Shown piece by piece: positions 18,157-25,674 of a stretch of DNA of 64,000 bases (its first letter is position 1; each line of letters begins with the position of its first letter). The notes under the pieces were generated by a model. The model was not told the DNA's origin. It saw only the letters and a program-made list of their open reading frames with translations, and did not search any database. This DNA is from JADZFO01 sp964512635. GTDB lineage: Bacteria > 4484-113 > JAFGCY01. The translations under genes were made by a program, and so were the position numbers. Location: assembly GCA_964512635.1 (NCBI GenBank), contig CAZEJB010000001.1, positions 1 to 64,000 on the forward strand. Reading direction: 5' to 3'.

Positions 18157-18180
18157 TTTGGTGCTTTTGTGTTTTGGTGG
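18157..18180 (-). repeat. Octamer array / right terminal inverted repeat of GxxExxY cassette
   Basis: Read inward on the minus strand: CCACCAAA, ACACAAAA, GCACCAAA. Its outer end is nine bases from the lysS stop (18189). Confidence 0.85.
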
Positions 18181-18188
18181 CGAGATTC

Positions 18189-19748
18189 CTACTTCTTATC
18201 CCTTAGCTGCGGGAAAGCCAGCACCTCGCGGATGCTCGGTGTACCCGACAGCACCATCACAAGGCGGTCGATGCCGACGCCAAGGCCGCCGGTCGGCGGC
18301 ATGCCGTATTCCAGGGCGGTCAGGAAGTCCTCATCCACTTCGGCGATGCCCTCGGCCTTATCCGCCACCTGGCTTTCCATCCGCTCACGCTGGTCGATGG
18401 GGTCGTTCAGCTCGCTGAAGCTGTTGGCCAGCTCCATCGTCGCCATGAAGAGCTCGAAGCGGTAGCAGATTTCCACCTCGTCCGGGTAGCCCTTTTCGCG
18501 CGCGATATCGCGCGGCATGCTCTTGGCCAGCGGGCTGAGACCCTTGGGATAGTCATAGATAAAGGTAGGTTGCACTAGATGCGGCTCGACCTTCTCCTTG
18601 AAGATTTCGTCGAGGCTCTTTTCATAACCCCGGTCCTTGGGCATGTGCAGGCCCAGCTTTTCGCCGTGCGCGCGCACCTGCTCAACCGTCAGCAGGTCCT
18701 TAAGGCTCGCGCCGGCATAGCGGCCGAGCGCCTCGTCGAAGGTCATCTTCGCGAAGGGCGCCTGAATCTTCAGCTCATAGTCGCCATATGTGACCTCACT
18801 GGCCCCGAACACGGCTTCGGCCAGGTGCACGACAAGGTCCTCGGTAAGCTGCATGATGTCGCTGTAGTCCACATAGGCCCAGTAGAGCTCCAGCATGGTG
18901 AACTCGGGGTTGTGCTTCGTGCTGACGCCCTCATTGCGGAAGACCCGGCCGATCTCGTAAACCCGCTCCATGCCGCCGACAATCAGCCGCTTGAGGTGAA
19001 GCTCGAGGGCGATGCGCAGGTAGTAGTCGGCCTTCAGGGCGTTCCAGTGCGTGACAAAGGGCTCGGCGGTCGCGCCGCCGCAGATCGCGTGCAGCACCGG
19101 CGTCTCCACCTCGAGGAACCCACGGTTGTCGAGGAAGCGTCGCACTTCAGCCACCGCGCGGCTGCGCTGGGTCAGGCGCGCCAGGCTCTCGCGGTTGACG
19201 ATCATGTCCACATAGCGCTGGCGGAAGCGCTGCTCGGTATCGGTCAGTCCGTGCCACTTCTCGGGCAGGGTCTCGAGGGTCTTGCACAGCAGCTCATAGC
19301 CGCGCACTTCAATGCTGGGCTGGCCGGTGCGGGTCTTGAAGACCCCGCCGCTGACGCCGAGGATGTCGCCCAGGTCAAGCAGCATGGCCGCGTCAAAGCT
19401 GCCCTCGCCGAGCAGGGCGTCGATGTTGTCCTTCTTGAAATAGAGCTGCACGCGGCCGGCCTCGTCCTGGATATCGAGGAAGGCGGCCTTGCCCATGTCA
19501 CGCTTGCTCATCACGCGCCCGGCGAGCGTCACCTCCTGGCCCTCGAGCTGCTCGAAGGCCGGGGCGATGGCGCCGCAGCTGTGCGTGCGGTCCCAGCGCA
19601 CATGGCGATATGGGTCGCGGCCCGCGGCGCGCAGGGCTTCCAGCTTGCCAAGCTTGATGGCGCGCAGCTCGTGATGGCTGGCGCCCTCAGCGGGGCTGTG
19701 ATCCTGCGCCGGGGGCGTACCCGGATGCTGCTCTTGTTCGTCTGACAT
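18189..19748 (-). CDS. lysS: Lysyl-tRNA synthetase, class II
   Basis: 519 aa. N-terminal OB-fold anticodon domain (about 50-160; VTLAGRVMSKRDMGKAAFLD) and class II core with motif 2 VFRNEGVSTKHNPEFTMLE (about 268-286) and motif 3 GLGVGIDRLVMVL (near 493-505). Charges tRNA-Lys in the cytosol. A 35-residue N-terminal extension (His/Pro-rich) precedes the usual start; the ATG at 19748 has GAAGGAAAG upstream, so it is kept. A TAGAAT (19790-19795) about 40 bases upstream is a candidate -10. Confidence 0.97.
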   Translation of the reverse strand: MSDEQEQHPGTPPAQDHSPAEGASHHELRAIKLGKLEALRAAGRDPYRHVRWDRTHSCGAIAPAFEQLEGQEVTLAGRVMSKRDMGKAAFLDIQDEAGRVQLYFKKDNIDALLGEGSFDAAMLLDLGDILGVSGGVFKTRTGQPSIEVRGYELLCKTLETLPEKWHGLTDTEQRFRQRYVDMIVNRESLARLTQRSRAVAEVRRFLDNRGFLEVETPVLHAICGGATAEPFVTHWNALKADYYLRIALELHLKRLIVGGMERVYEIGRVFRNEGVSTKHNPEFTMLELYWAYVDYSDIMQLTEDLVVHLAEAVFGASEVTYGDYELKIQAPFAKMTFDEALGRYAGASLKDLLTVEQVRAHGEKLGLHMPKDRGYEKSLDEIFKEKVEPHLVQPTFIYDYPKGLSPLAKSMPRDIAREKGYPDEVEICYRFELFMATMELANSFSELNDPIDQRERMESQVADKAEGIAEVDEDFLTALEYGMPPTGGLGVGIDRLVMVLSGTPSIREVLAFPQLRDKK

Positions 19749-19805
19749 TGCGCTTTCCTTCGCGCTGGTTGCGCGATCAGGGAGCGCAGATTCTAACGTA
19801 AAGTC

Positions 19806-20708
19806 TTAGCTGGCGAGCGGGCGGGCGCTGCGCGGAGCCGGGACGTTCTTCATGTGGCTGGAATCCTTGCGCACATAGAAGAAGGGCTCCGGGCTGGCCA
19901 GGCCGGCCTGGTCCGCGTTGGAGATACGCTCGCTGGCACCGATCATGAAGACGCCTTCGGGGTCCAGGGCCCGCGCGAAGCGAATGTAGAGATCTTCCTT
20001 CGTCTTGTCCTTGAAGTAGATCACAACATTGCGGCAGAGGACCAGGTCGACCCCGCCGGGGAAGTTGTCTTCCAGCAGGTTATGGCGCTCAAAGCTGACG
20101 CGGCGGCGCAGTTCGGGACCGACCTGGAAGCGGCCGTCGGGCAGCGCATTGAAGTAGCGCTTGATCATGTCCTTTGGCACCAGCGCCAGGGTCTTGGCGT
20201 CATAGATGCCCTCCTGCGCCCGGGCCAGGATCAGCTTGTCGAAGTCCCAGCCCATGATCCGGGCTCCGGCGGGGGCGCCGTGTTTCTCCAGCAGCAGGGC
20301 CAGAGAATAGGGCTCTTCGCCGCTGCTGCAGCCGGCGCTCCAGATCTTCAGGTTCGGCTTGCGCTTGAGCATCGGCACCAGGAAACGCGTCTCGAGCATC
20401 GCGTACTTCTCTGGGTTGCGCATGAACTCGGTCACGTTGATGGTGATGCGGTCAATGAACTTGCGGTAGTCGTCCGCGCTCTGGCGGATCTTGTCCAGGT
20501 AGGCGCAGTAGCTCTTGAGTCCGCTCGCGCGCACCGACATGTTGATCCGCCGGCGCATCTGGTTCTGCTTGTACTGGCTGAGGTCGATGCCTTCCTCGCG
20601 GTACATGCGTTCCATGAACTTCACATAGTCGTCACGGTCGCTGATGAACTGCGCTTCCGCGCAGATGGTCTCTCCCCCGTCCAGGTCAATAACGCCGCTG
20701 AGTGGCAT
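19806..20708 (-). CDS. cheR: Chemotaxis protein methyltransferase
   Basis: 300 aa. Uses SAM to methylate glutamates of chemoreceptors. N-terminal helical part (about 20-85; SQYKQNQMRRRINMSVRASG, contacting receptors) and Rossmann domain with IWSAGCSSGEEPYSLAL (about 124-140) and DLVLCRNVVIYF. ATG 20708 was selected because GGAGGTG lies 7 bases upstream; the longer open frame to 20861 has no such support. It diverges from the flgF operon. No other che genes are in the window. On the minus strand, GGCGATAG near 20778 preceded by a CAAAG could be a weak sigma-28-type site. Confidence 0.95.
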   Translation of the reverse strand: MPLSGVIDLDGGETICAEAQFISDRDDYVKFMERMYREEGIDLSQYKQNQMRRRINMSVRASGLKSYCAYLDKIRQSADDYRKFIDRITINVTEFMRNPEKYAMLETRFLVPMLKRKPNLKIWSAGCSSGEEPYSLALLLEKHGAPAGARIMGWDFDKLILARAQEGIYDAKTLALVPKDMIKRYFNALPDGRFQVGPELRRRVSFERHNLLEDNFPGGVDLVLCRNVVIYFKDKTKEDLYIRFARALDPEGVFMIGASERISNADQAGLASPEPFFYVRKDSSHMKNVPAPRSARPLAS

Positions 20709-20846
20709 GGCTGGCACCTCCTGTGCTGCTTGTAGTTGTCGCCGGACGCCGTCCCTGCGTCCCCTTAGTTCTATCGCCACTTCGGGCCCTCTGCTTTGCA
20801 TTTTCCCAAAGCCTAGCCTCTTTAACTGAAACTTTGCCTGCAGGGA

Positions 20847-20875
20847 TTCAAGGGCCTGCATGAGCGCGCCGATAA
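20847..20875 (+). promoter_or_regulatory. Sigma-28 (FliA)-type promoter for flgF operon
   Basis: Exact GCCGATAA (20868-20875), the FliA -10 consensus, with TTCAAG (20847-20852) 15 bases upstream. It gives a leader of about 14 bases holding GGGAG before the flgF ATG. A near-identical arrangement precedes fliL (51413-51440). Confidence 0.65.
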
Positions 20876-20895
20876 GCCGTGTGGGAGAAAGTGAA

Positions 20896-21732
20896 ATGGT
20901 GCGAGGACTCTATGCAGCCGCCGCCGGAATGCTCACACTTGAGGAGCGGACCGCAGTCACAGCCAATAACCTGGCGAACGTTGACACGGCCGGATTCAAG
21001 AGCGACCTGCTGACCTACACTTCCGCCCCGGGCATCCACACCTGGCGTATCGGCGACCCTTCAACCGCGAACAGCCAGGGCTATCCAGTGCCCCAGTACA
21101 TCGGTCTGACCAATGCGGGCGTGACAGACATTCAGATCTGGCGCGACTTCAGCAGCGGCCAGGCCGTTTCCACCGGAAACCCGCTGGACGTCGCGATTGA
21201 TGACGGCCCCGGCGCGACCACCGTCAGCATGCTGCGGGTGATTCCGCAAAGCGGACCGGGCGCCGGCGAGGTCTTCTACAGTCGCGACGGCCAGTTAAAG
21301 GTCAGCAACGACGGCTTCCTGGTGGACAACCAGGGCCGCCGCGTCCAGGGTGAAGCGGGGGACATACCGATCAGCGACGCCTCGGCCACCGAGATCGACT
21401 CCTCCGGCAATGTGAGCATCAACAAGGAGCCCGTCGGGCGGATCAGCCTGGCGCCCTTTGATGACCCGCAGCAGCAGCTTGAGAAGCACGGCGACAACCT
21501 CTGGCGAATCAAGAACGAGACCGGTGCGACCGCACCGACAGGCAATTCCCTGGATGGCAACGGGCGGCTGGCGCAGGGCTGCGTGGAGCGCAGCAACGCC
21601 AGCGCGGTGACGAGCCTCGTTGAGCTGATCCAGAACCTCCGGCACTACGAGGCTTCGCAGAAGGTAGTGCAGACGGCTGACAGCACCCTGAACATTGTTG
21701 TCAACCAGATTGGCCGGCCGGTCAATCAGTAA
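20896..21732 (+). CDS. flgF: Flagellar hook-basal body rod protein, FlgF/FlgG type
   Basis: 278 aa from ATG 20896 (GGGAG upstream). N-terminal rod signature MVRGLYAAAAGMLTLEERTA then ANNLANVDTAGFK (residues 26-38); C-terminal SVVxxLVELIQNLRHYEASQK-type helix (partly quoted) ending VVNQIGRP. Both ends form the coiled-coil packing of the axial rod. It is assigned FlgF rather than FlgG because the next gene is the better FlgG, as in the usual flgF-flgG order. First gene of the ring/rod operon. Confidence 0.9.
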   Translation: MVRGLYAAAAGMLTLEERTAVTANNLANVDTAGFKSDLLTYTSAPGIHTWRIGDPSTANSQGYPVPQYIGLTNAGVTDIQIWRDFSSGQAVSTGNPLDVAIDDGPGATTVSMLRVIPQSGPGAGEVFYSRDGQLKVSNDGFLVDNQGRRVQGEAGDIPISDASATEIDSSGNVSINKEPVGRISLAPFDDPQQQLEKHGDNLWRIKNETGATAPTGNSLDGNGRLAQGCVERSNASAVTSLVELIQNLRHYEASQKVVQTADSTLNIVVNQIGRPVNQ

Positions 21733-21774
21733 GGAACGGGAACTGGCGGCGGAGCCGCAGGGAGATAAACGGAC

Positions 21775-22566
21775 ATGATGCGTTCACTCTTTACCGGCGC
21801 GAGCGGTATGCAGGGGCAGCAGATGCGCATAGACGTGGTCAGCAACAACCTGGCCAATGTCAACACGGCGGGCTTTAAGGGCTCTCGGGCTGAGTTCGCC
21901 GACCTGCTGTACCAGCAGCTGCGTACCGCCGGCGGCACCAGTGCCACCGGAACGCAGTGGCCCACTCCCCTCCAGGTCGGCCTCGGCGTCAAAGCCACAG
22001 GCACTGCAACGGACTTCACGGTTGCCAACCCCATCGACACCCAGCAGCCTCTTGATGTGATGATCATGGGTGAGGGCTTTTTCAAGATGACCATGCCCGA
22101 CGGCAGCTCGGCCTATACCCGCGATGGCACCTTCAAGCGCGATAGGGACGGCAATGTTGTGAATGCCCAGGGAAACTATCTGGACCCTCCCCTTAACATC
22201 CCCGCGGAAACCACCGCCTTGACTATCTCACCAGACGGAACGGTCAACGCTGAACTCAATGGCGATTCTTCCGCTACTCAGCAGCTTGCCTCGATCGTCA
22301 CAGTCCGCTTCGCCAACCCGCAGGGGCTGAAGTCGATCGGCAACAACCTGTTTGTCGAAACTGACGCCAGCGGCCCGGCGCTGGAGGGCACTCCCGGCCA
22401 GCTTGGCTATGGCGAGCTGCTCCAGGGCGCTTACGAGAACTCCAACGTGACCGTGGTCGACGAGCTGGTGCAGCTGATTGTCAGCCAGCGCGCCTTTGAG
22501 GCCAACAGCAAGAGTGTCCAGACCAGTGACGACATGCTGCAGGTTGCAGTCAACCTGAAGCGCTAG
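21775..22566 (+). CDS. flgG: Flagellar distal rod protein
   Basis: 263 aa, typical FlgG length. SLFTGASGMQGQQMRIDVVS and NNLANVNTAGFKGSRAEFAD at the N-terminus; the end VDELVQLIVSQRAFEANSK then QTSDDMLQVAVNLKR is the canonical FlgG C-terminus. Forms the distal rod that crosses the P and L rings encoded just downstream. GGGAGATAAACGG upstream serves as the ribosome binding site. Confidence 0.96.
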   Translation: MMRSLFTGASGMQGQQMRIDVVSNNLANVNTAGFKGSRAEFADLLYQQLRTAGGTSATGTQWPTPLQVGLGVKATGTATDFTVANPIDTQQPLDVMIMGEGFFKMTMPDGSSAYTRDGTFKRDRDGNVVNAQGNYLDPPLNIPAETTALTISPDGTVNAELNGDSSATQQLASIVTVRFANPQGLKSIGNNLFVETDASGPALEGTPGQLGYGELLQGAYENSNVTVVDELVQLIVSQRAFEANSKSVQTSDDMLQVAVNLKR

Positions 22567-22635
22567 TAGCCCATGACTGACACGGCCGTGGTACGGCCGA
22601 CGCTTGGAAAAGGAAAAGGAACGAAGGGGAAGACC

Positions 22636-23463
22636 ATGTTCAAGCTTCCGAAAATCACCCAGTGGGACAACCTGAGCCTGGAGGCCGCCGAAGAGGTCAG
22701 CCGCCAGATGAGCGCAGCTGCGGAACGCAACCGCACACACAGCTATAACGCCCTGGCCGGCCTGGCTCTCGGCGTGGTCTGTGTGCTGCTGGCCCTGATC
22801 AAGGTCGGCCCGGCCAACAGTTCCGAGGCCACCGAAGAGCAGCTGCGCCAGATCTACAAGGAAATCGAAGTCCAGACCGAGCAGCGGCTGGGCGTGGATG
22901 TCGCGGTGCGGCCCAAGGAGGGCGCCCCACGCCCACGGCTGCCCGAAAGCTATGACAAGGTTGAGCTGCGCGAGGTCACCCGCCAGGGCGACTGGCTGCC
23001 CGAGAGCCTGCGCTTTATCTACGACGGCCGCCTTGTCGGCAACCTGCCCCTGAAACGCTATATTGAATTCGAAGTCACGGCCGTGTCGACCAACACCGAT
23101 CTGGCCGTCAACACCCTGCTCGACCCCGCCTGGCTGGAGAGCAGCACACAGCTTCTGCCGGCCGGCAGCCCGCTGATCATCAATGCCGACGAACTCAAGG
23201 GCTTCATGAACCGGGTCCGGCTGCGCAAGGGCGATCTGCTCTTTGCCAGCCGTGTGCAAAAGGCCTGGGATGTCCAGCGCGGCGACACCATCAGCCTCGT
23301 AGTCGAAGGCGAAGGCGTCAGCATGAGCGCCCAGGGCGTCGCTCAGGGGAATGCCTACCTCGGCCAGCGCGTGACGATCAAGCGTCTCGGCGACAACGCC
23401 CGCTTCAGCGGCACCCTGGTTGAAGGACCGGCGGTACTGGTGGAAAGCGAAGGGGGCCGCTGA
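22636..23463 (+). CDS. flgA: Flagella basal body P-ring formation protein
   Basis: 275 aa from ATG 22636, which has GAAGGGG seven bases upstream; an in-frame ATG at 22573 lacks such a signal. One membrane segment near residues 42-58 (ALAGLALGVVCVLLALI) replaces the usual cleavable signal, so the chaperone seems membrane-tethered with about 40 cytoplasmic residues first. The C-terminal SAF domain shows PLIINADELKGFMNRVRLRKGD-type sequence (partly quoted) and ends in GTLVEGPAVLVE. It assists FlgI assembly in the periplasm. The stop TGA overlaps the flgH ATG. Confidence 0.85.
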   Translation: MFKLPKITQWDNLSLEAAEEVSRQMSAAAERNRTHSYNALAGLALGVVCVLLALIKVGPANSSEATEEQLRQIYKEIEVQTEQRLGVDVAVRPKEGAPRPRLPESYDKVELREVTRQGDWLPESLRFIYDGRLVGNLPLKRYIEFEVTAVSTNTDLAVNTLLDPAWLESSTQLLPAGSPLIINADELKGFMNRVRLRKGDLLFASRVQKAWDVQRGDTISLVVEGEGVSMSAQGVAQGNAYLGQRVTIKRLGDNARFSGTLVEGPAVLVESEGGR

Positions 23464-24259
23464 TGAAGGGCCTGCGCAACAAGACTATCCTTCTTGCTGT
23501 CTGCTGCTGGCTGGCGCTCAGCGCCGCGGCCCAGGCCGACAGCCTGATGAACACCGACGAAGCCGNNNNNNNNNNNNNNNNNNNNNNNNNNNNNNNNNNN
23601 NNNNNNNNNNNNNNNNNNNNNNNNNNNNNNNNNNNNNNNNNNNNNNNNNNNNNNNNNNNNNNNNNCTGGCGCTCAGCGCCGCGGCCCAGGCCGACAGCCT
23701 GATGAACACCGACGAAGCCGCTGGCGAGGACGGCCGAGGGATTTATGGCCTGCACCTGCCCAAGGTAGAGATCGGTGACGTGGTGAAGGTCAAAATCCGT
23801 GAAAAGAGCTCGGCCACCGTTGACCTGGCGGTTAACACCAAGGACGAGAGCAAGCAGGACATGAGCATCAGCAAGAGCGGCGGCCTGTTTGGCAAGCTGC
23901 TGGGCAAAGCGCTGGACCTTTTCAGCCCCGGCGACATCAGCAGCGGCAGCAAGGGCGAGTTTAAGGACAGTGGCTCCACTGACCGCAGCATGCGGATGGA
24001 CGCAGTGGTGACCGCGCTGGTAATCGAGCGCCTAGACAGCGGGATGCTGGTGATCGAGGGACGCAAGAACGTGAAGATCAATGCCGAGACGCAGACCGTG
24101 GTGGTGCGCGGTGTGCTCGATCCGCGGGACCTGGATCAGGACCGCATGATCGACAGCGACCTGGTGGCGGATGCCGAGATCGAGTATGTCGGCGCCGGCC
24201 AGCTCAGCAAGAAGTCCAAGCCGGGCTTCTTCAGCCGGGTGCTTGACGCCCTGTTCTAG
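23463..24259 (+). CDS. flgH: Flagellar L-ring protein, artificially split by an assembly gap
   Basis: FlgH forms the outer-membrane ring. The first 34 residues (signal peptide, likely cleaved at AQA-DS) lie before a 100-N gap and the rest after it in another frame. The 55 bases on each side of the gap are identical (23511-23565 and 23666-23720). Removing one copy plus the N run (155 bases) joins the two parts into one uninterrupted 213-aa frame: ...MNTDEA + AGEDGRGIYGLHLPK.... FlgH features after the gap include VGDVVKVKIREKSSATVDL-like sequence (IGDVVKVKIREKS), VVTALVIERLDSGMLVIEG and GVLDPRDLD. No clear lipobox, unlike typical FlgH. Confidence 0.92.
23566..23665. other. Assembly gap (100 N), probably zero or negative length
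   Basis: Flanked by identical 55-base sequences, as expected when two contigs overlapping by one k-mer (k=55) are scaffolded with a fixed-length N spacer. Confidence 0.95.
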
Positions 24260-24347
24260 GGCAGCGCAGGCTAAGGCAGACACAAGACATAGAGCGACGA
24301 AGGAACTGAAGGCCCGGGATGGGCCAGCTGGAAAAGGAAAGACGAGC

Positions 24348-25445
24348 ATGACCATGAATACGAAGATCATCACAATCGGGATCGCGGCCCTGGCCCTGAG
24401 CCTCGCGTGCTGGCAGCCGGCCAGCGCCGCGAAGGTCAAGGACCTGGCCCAGGTCGACGGGGTGCGCAGCAACCAGCTGATCGGCTTTGGTCTGGTCGGC
24501 GGACTGACCGGCACCGGCGACGACCCGAAAAGCGCGCCTTATACGGCGGAGGCCATCGCCAATCTGCTGGGCAGCCAGGGCTTTAATGTCGAGGCGGCCC
24601 GGATCAATGTCAAGAACTTTGCCGCGGTGCTGGTCACCGCCGACCTGCCGCCTTTTGTAAGCAGCGGCGATACGCTGGATGTGACCATCAGCGCCATCGG
24701 CTCATCCAAGAGCCTGTCCGGTGGAGTGCTGTACCAGACCCTGCTGAAAGGTGCGGACGGCAAGGTCTATGCCGCGGCCCAGGGCGAAGTCAGCCTGGGG
24801 GCCCAGGTTGGCGCCAGCGGCAGTGGTGGCCGCAGCGCCAAGCCGCACCTGACTACCGGCCGCATCCCTGAGGGGGCGCTGGTGGAGAACGAAGTGCCGA
24901 GCACCATGCTTAAAGGCGACGGGGCGATCAAGCTGAACCTGCGCGAGCCGGACTTCACTACTGCGGCCCGGCTGAGTGAGGCGATCAACGCGGCGCTCGG
25001 CGGCAAGCTGGCCCGGGCGGAAGACGGCGGAACCGTCAGCGTGAAAGTCCCGGCCAAGGCCACCGACGACCTGGTGCCCTTCATCGCCCTGTTGCAGGAT
25101 CTTGATGTGGAGCCCGGGCAGCTGGCAAAGGTTGTGATCAACCAGCGGACCGGCACCATCGTGCTGGGCCAGGAAGTCGAGATCCTTCCGAGCGCCGTGA
25201 CCCACGGCGGAATGACGCTAAGTTTCGGCCGCAGCCTCAAGGGCAGCAAGGCCGAGGAAGGTGGCCGGGGCTCGGCCGCCGGCAACCCTTCCGAGCTGGA
25301 AGGCGAAGTACTGGACGGGTCCACCACGGCGGAGCAAGTCGCTCTTGGGCTGGCCAAGCTGCGCCTGAGCCCCAGCGACGTGGTGGCGATCTTTGAGGCT
25401 CTCTCAGCCTCCGGCGCCCTGGTGGGCGAGCTGGAGCTGATTTAG
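24348..25445 (+). CDS. flgI: Flagellar P-ring protein
   Basis: 365 aa. Sec signal peptide cleaved near ASA-AK (residue 27). The mature start VKDLAQVDGVRSNQLIGFGL and VGGLTGTGDD are canonical, as is VVINQRTGTIVLG (about 265-277). Polymerises round the rod in the peptidoglycan layer, helped by FlgA. ATG 24348 was chosen (AAGGAAAG upstream; signal peptide starts here). The end SDVVAIFEALSASGALVGELELI is the usual FlgI C-terminus. Confidence 0.96.
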   Translation: MTMNTKIITIGIAALALSLACWQPASAAKVKDLAQVDGVRSNQLIGFGLVGGLTGTGDDPKSAPYTAEAIANLLGSQGFNVEAARINVKNFAAVLVTADLPPFVSSGDTLDVTISAIGSSKSLSGGVLYQTLLKGADGKVYAAAQGEVSLGAQVGASGSGGRSAKPHLTTGRIPEGALVENEVPSTMLKGDGAIKLNLREPDFTTAARLSEAINAALGGKLARAEDGGTVSVKVPAKATDDLVPFIALLQDLDVEPGQLAKVVINQRTGTIVLGQEVEILPSAVTHGGMTLSFGRSLKGSKAEEGGRGSAAGNPSELEGEVLDGSTTAEQVALGLAKLRLSPSDVVAIFEALSASGALVGELELI

Positions 25446-25453
25446 GAACACTG

Positions 25454-25606
25454 ATGCTGACGCAAACGACAACTGCACTGCTGGTCGCCAAGCTGTGGGA
25501 CCATATGGCCTGCGGGCAATCAAGTCGCTATCTGAGTCTGCTGGTGCATTACCAGCGGCAATTGTGGCTAGGGCGTGCCACGGAGGGCGCGCCTGTTTTC
25601 TCCTAA
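25454..25606 (+). CDS. Small unknown ORF closing the flagellar operon (50 aa)
   Basis: MLTQTTTALLVAKLWDHMAC... ending EGAPVFS, 50 aa. AGGAA sits in front of the ATG, overlapping the flgI stop region, and the strong operon terminator follows 32 bases after its stop. Position is that usually held by flgJ, but length and sequence do not match FlgJ's rod-binding domain; it might be a remnant or an independent small protein. Weakly hydrophobic N-terminal half. No family recognised. Confidence 0.5.
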   Translation: MLTQTTTALLVAKLWDHMACGQSSRYLSLLVHYQRQLWLGRATEGAPVFS

Positions 25607-25638
25607 CCTTGCTATCCACCTGTTCCTTTTCCAAGCGG

Positions 25639-25670
25639 GACCGCCATCTCACCAATGGCGGTCTTTTTTT
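25639..25670 (+). terminator. Rho-independent terminator of the flgF-flgI operon
   Basis: GACCGCCAT and ATGGCGGTC form a perfect 9-bp stem with a 7-base loop, followed by seven T. It ends about five bases before the convergent kinase stop. Confidence 0.92.
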
Positions 25671-25674
25671 GTTT

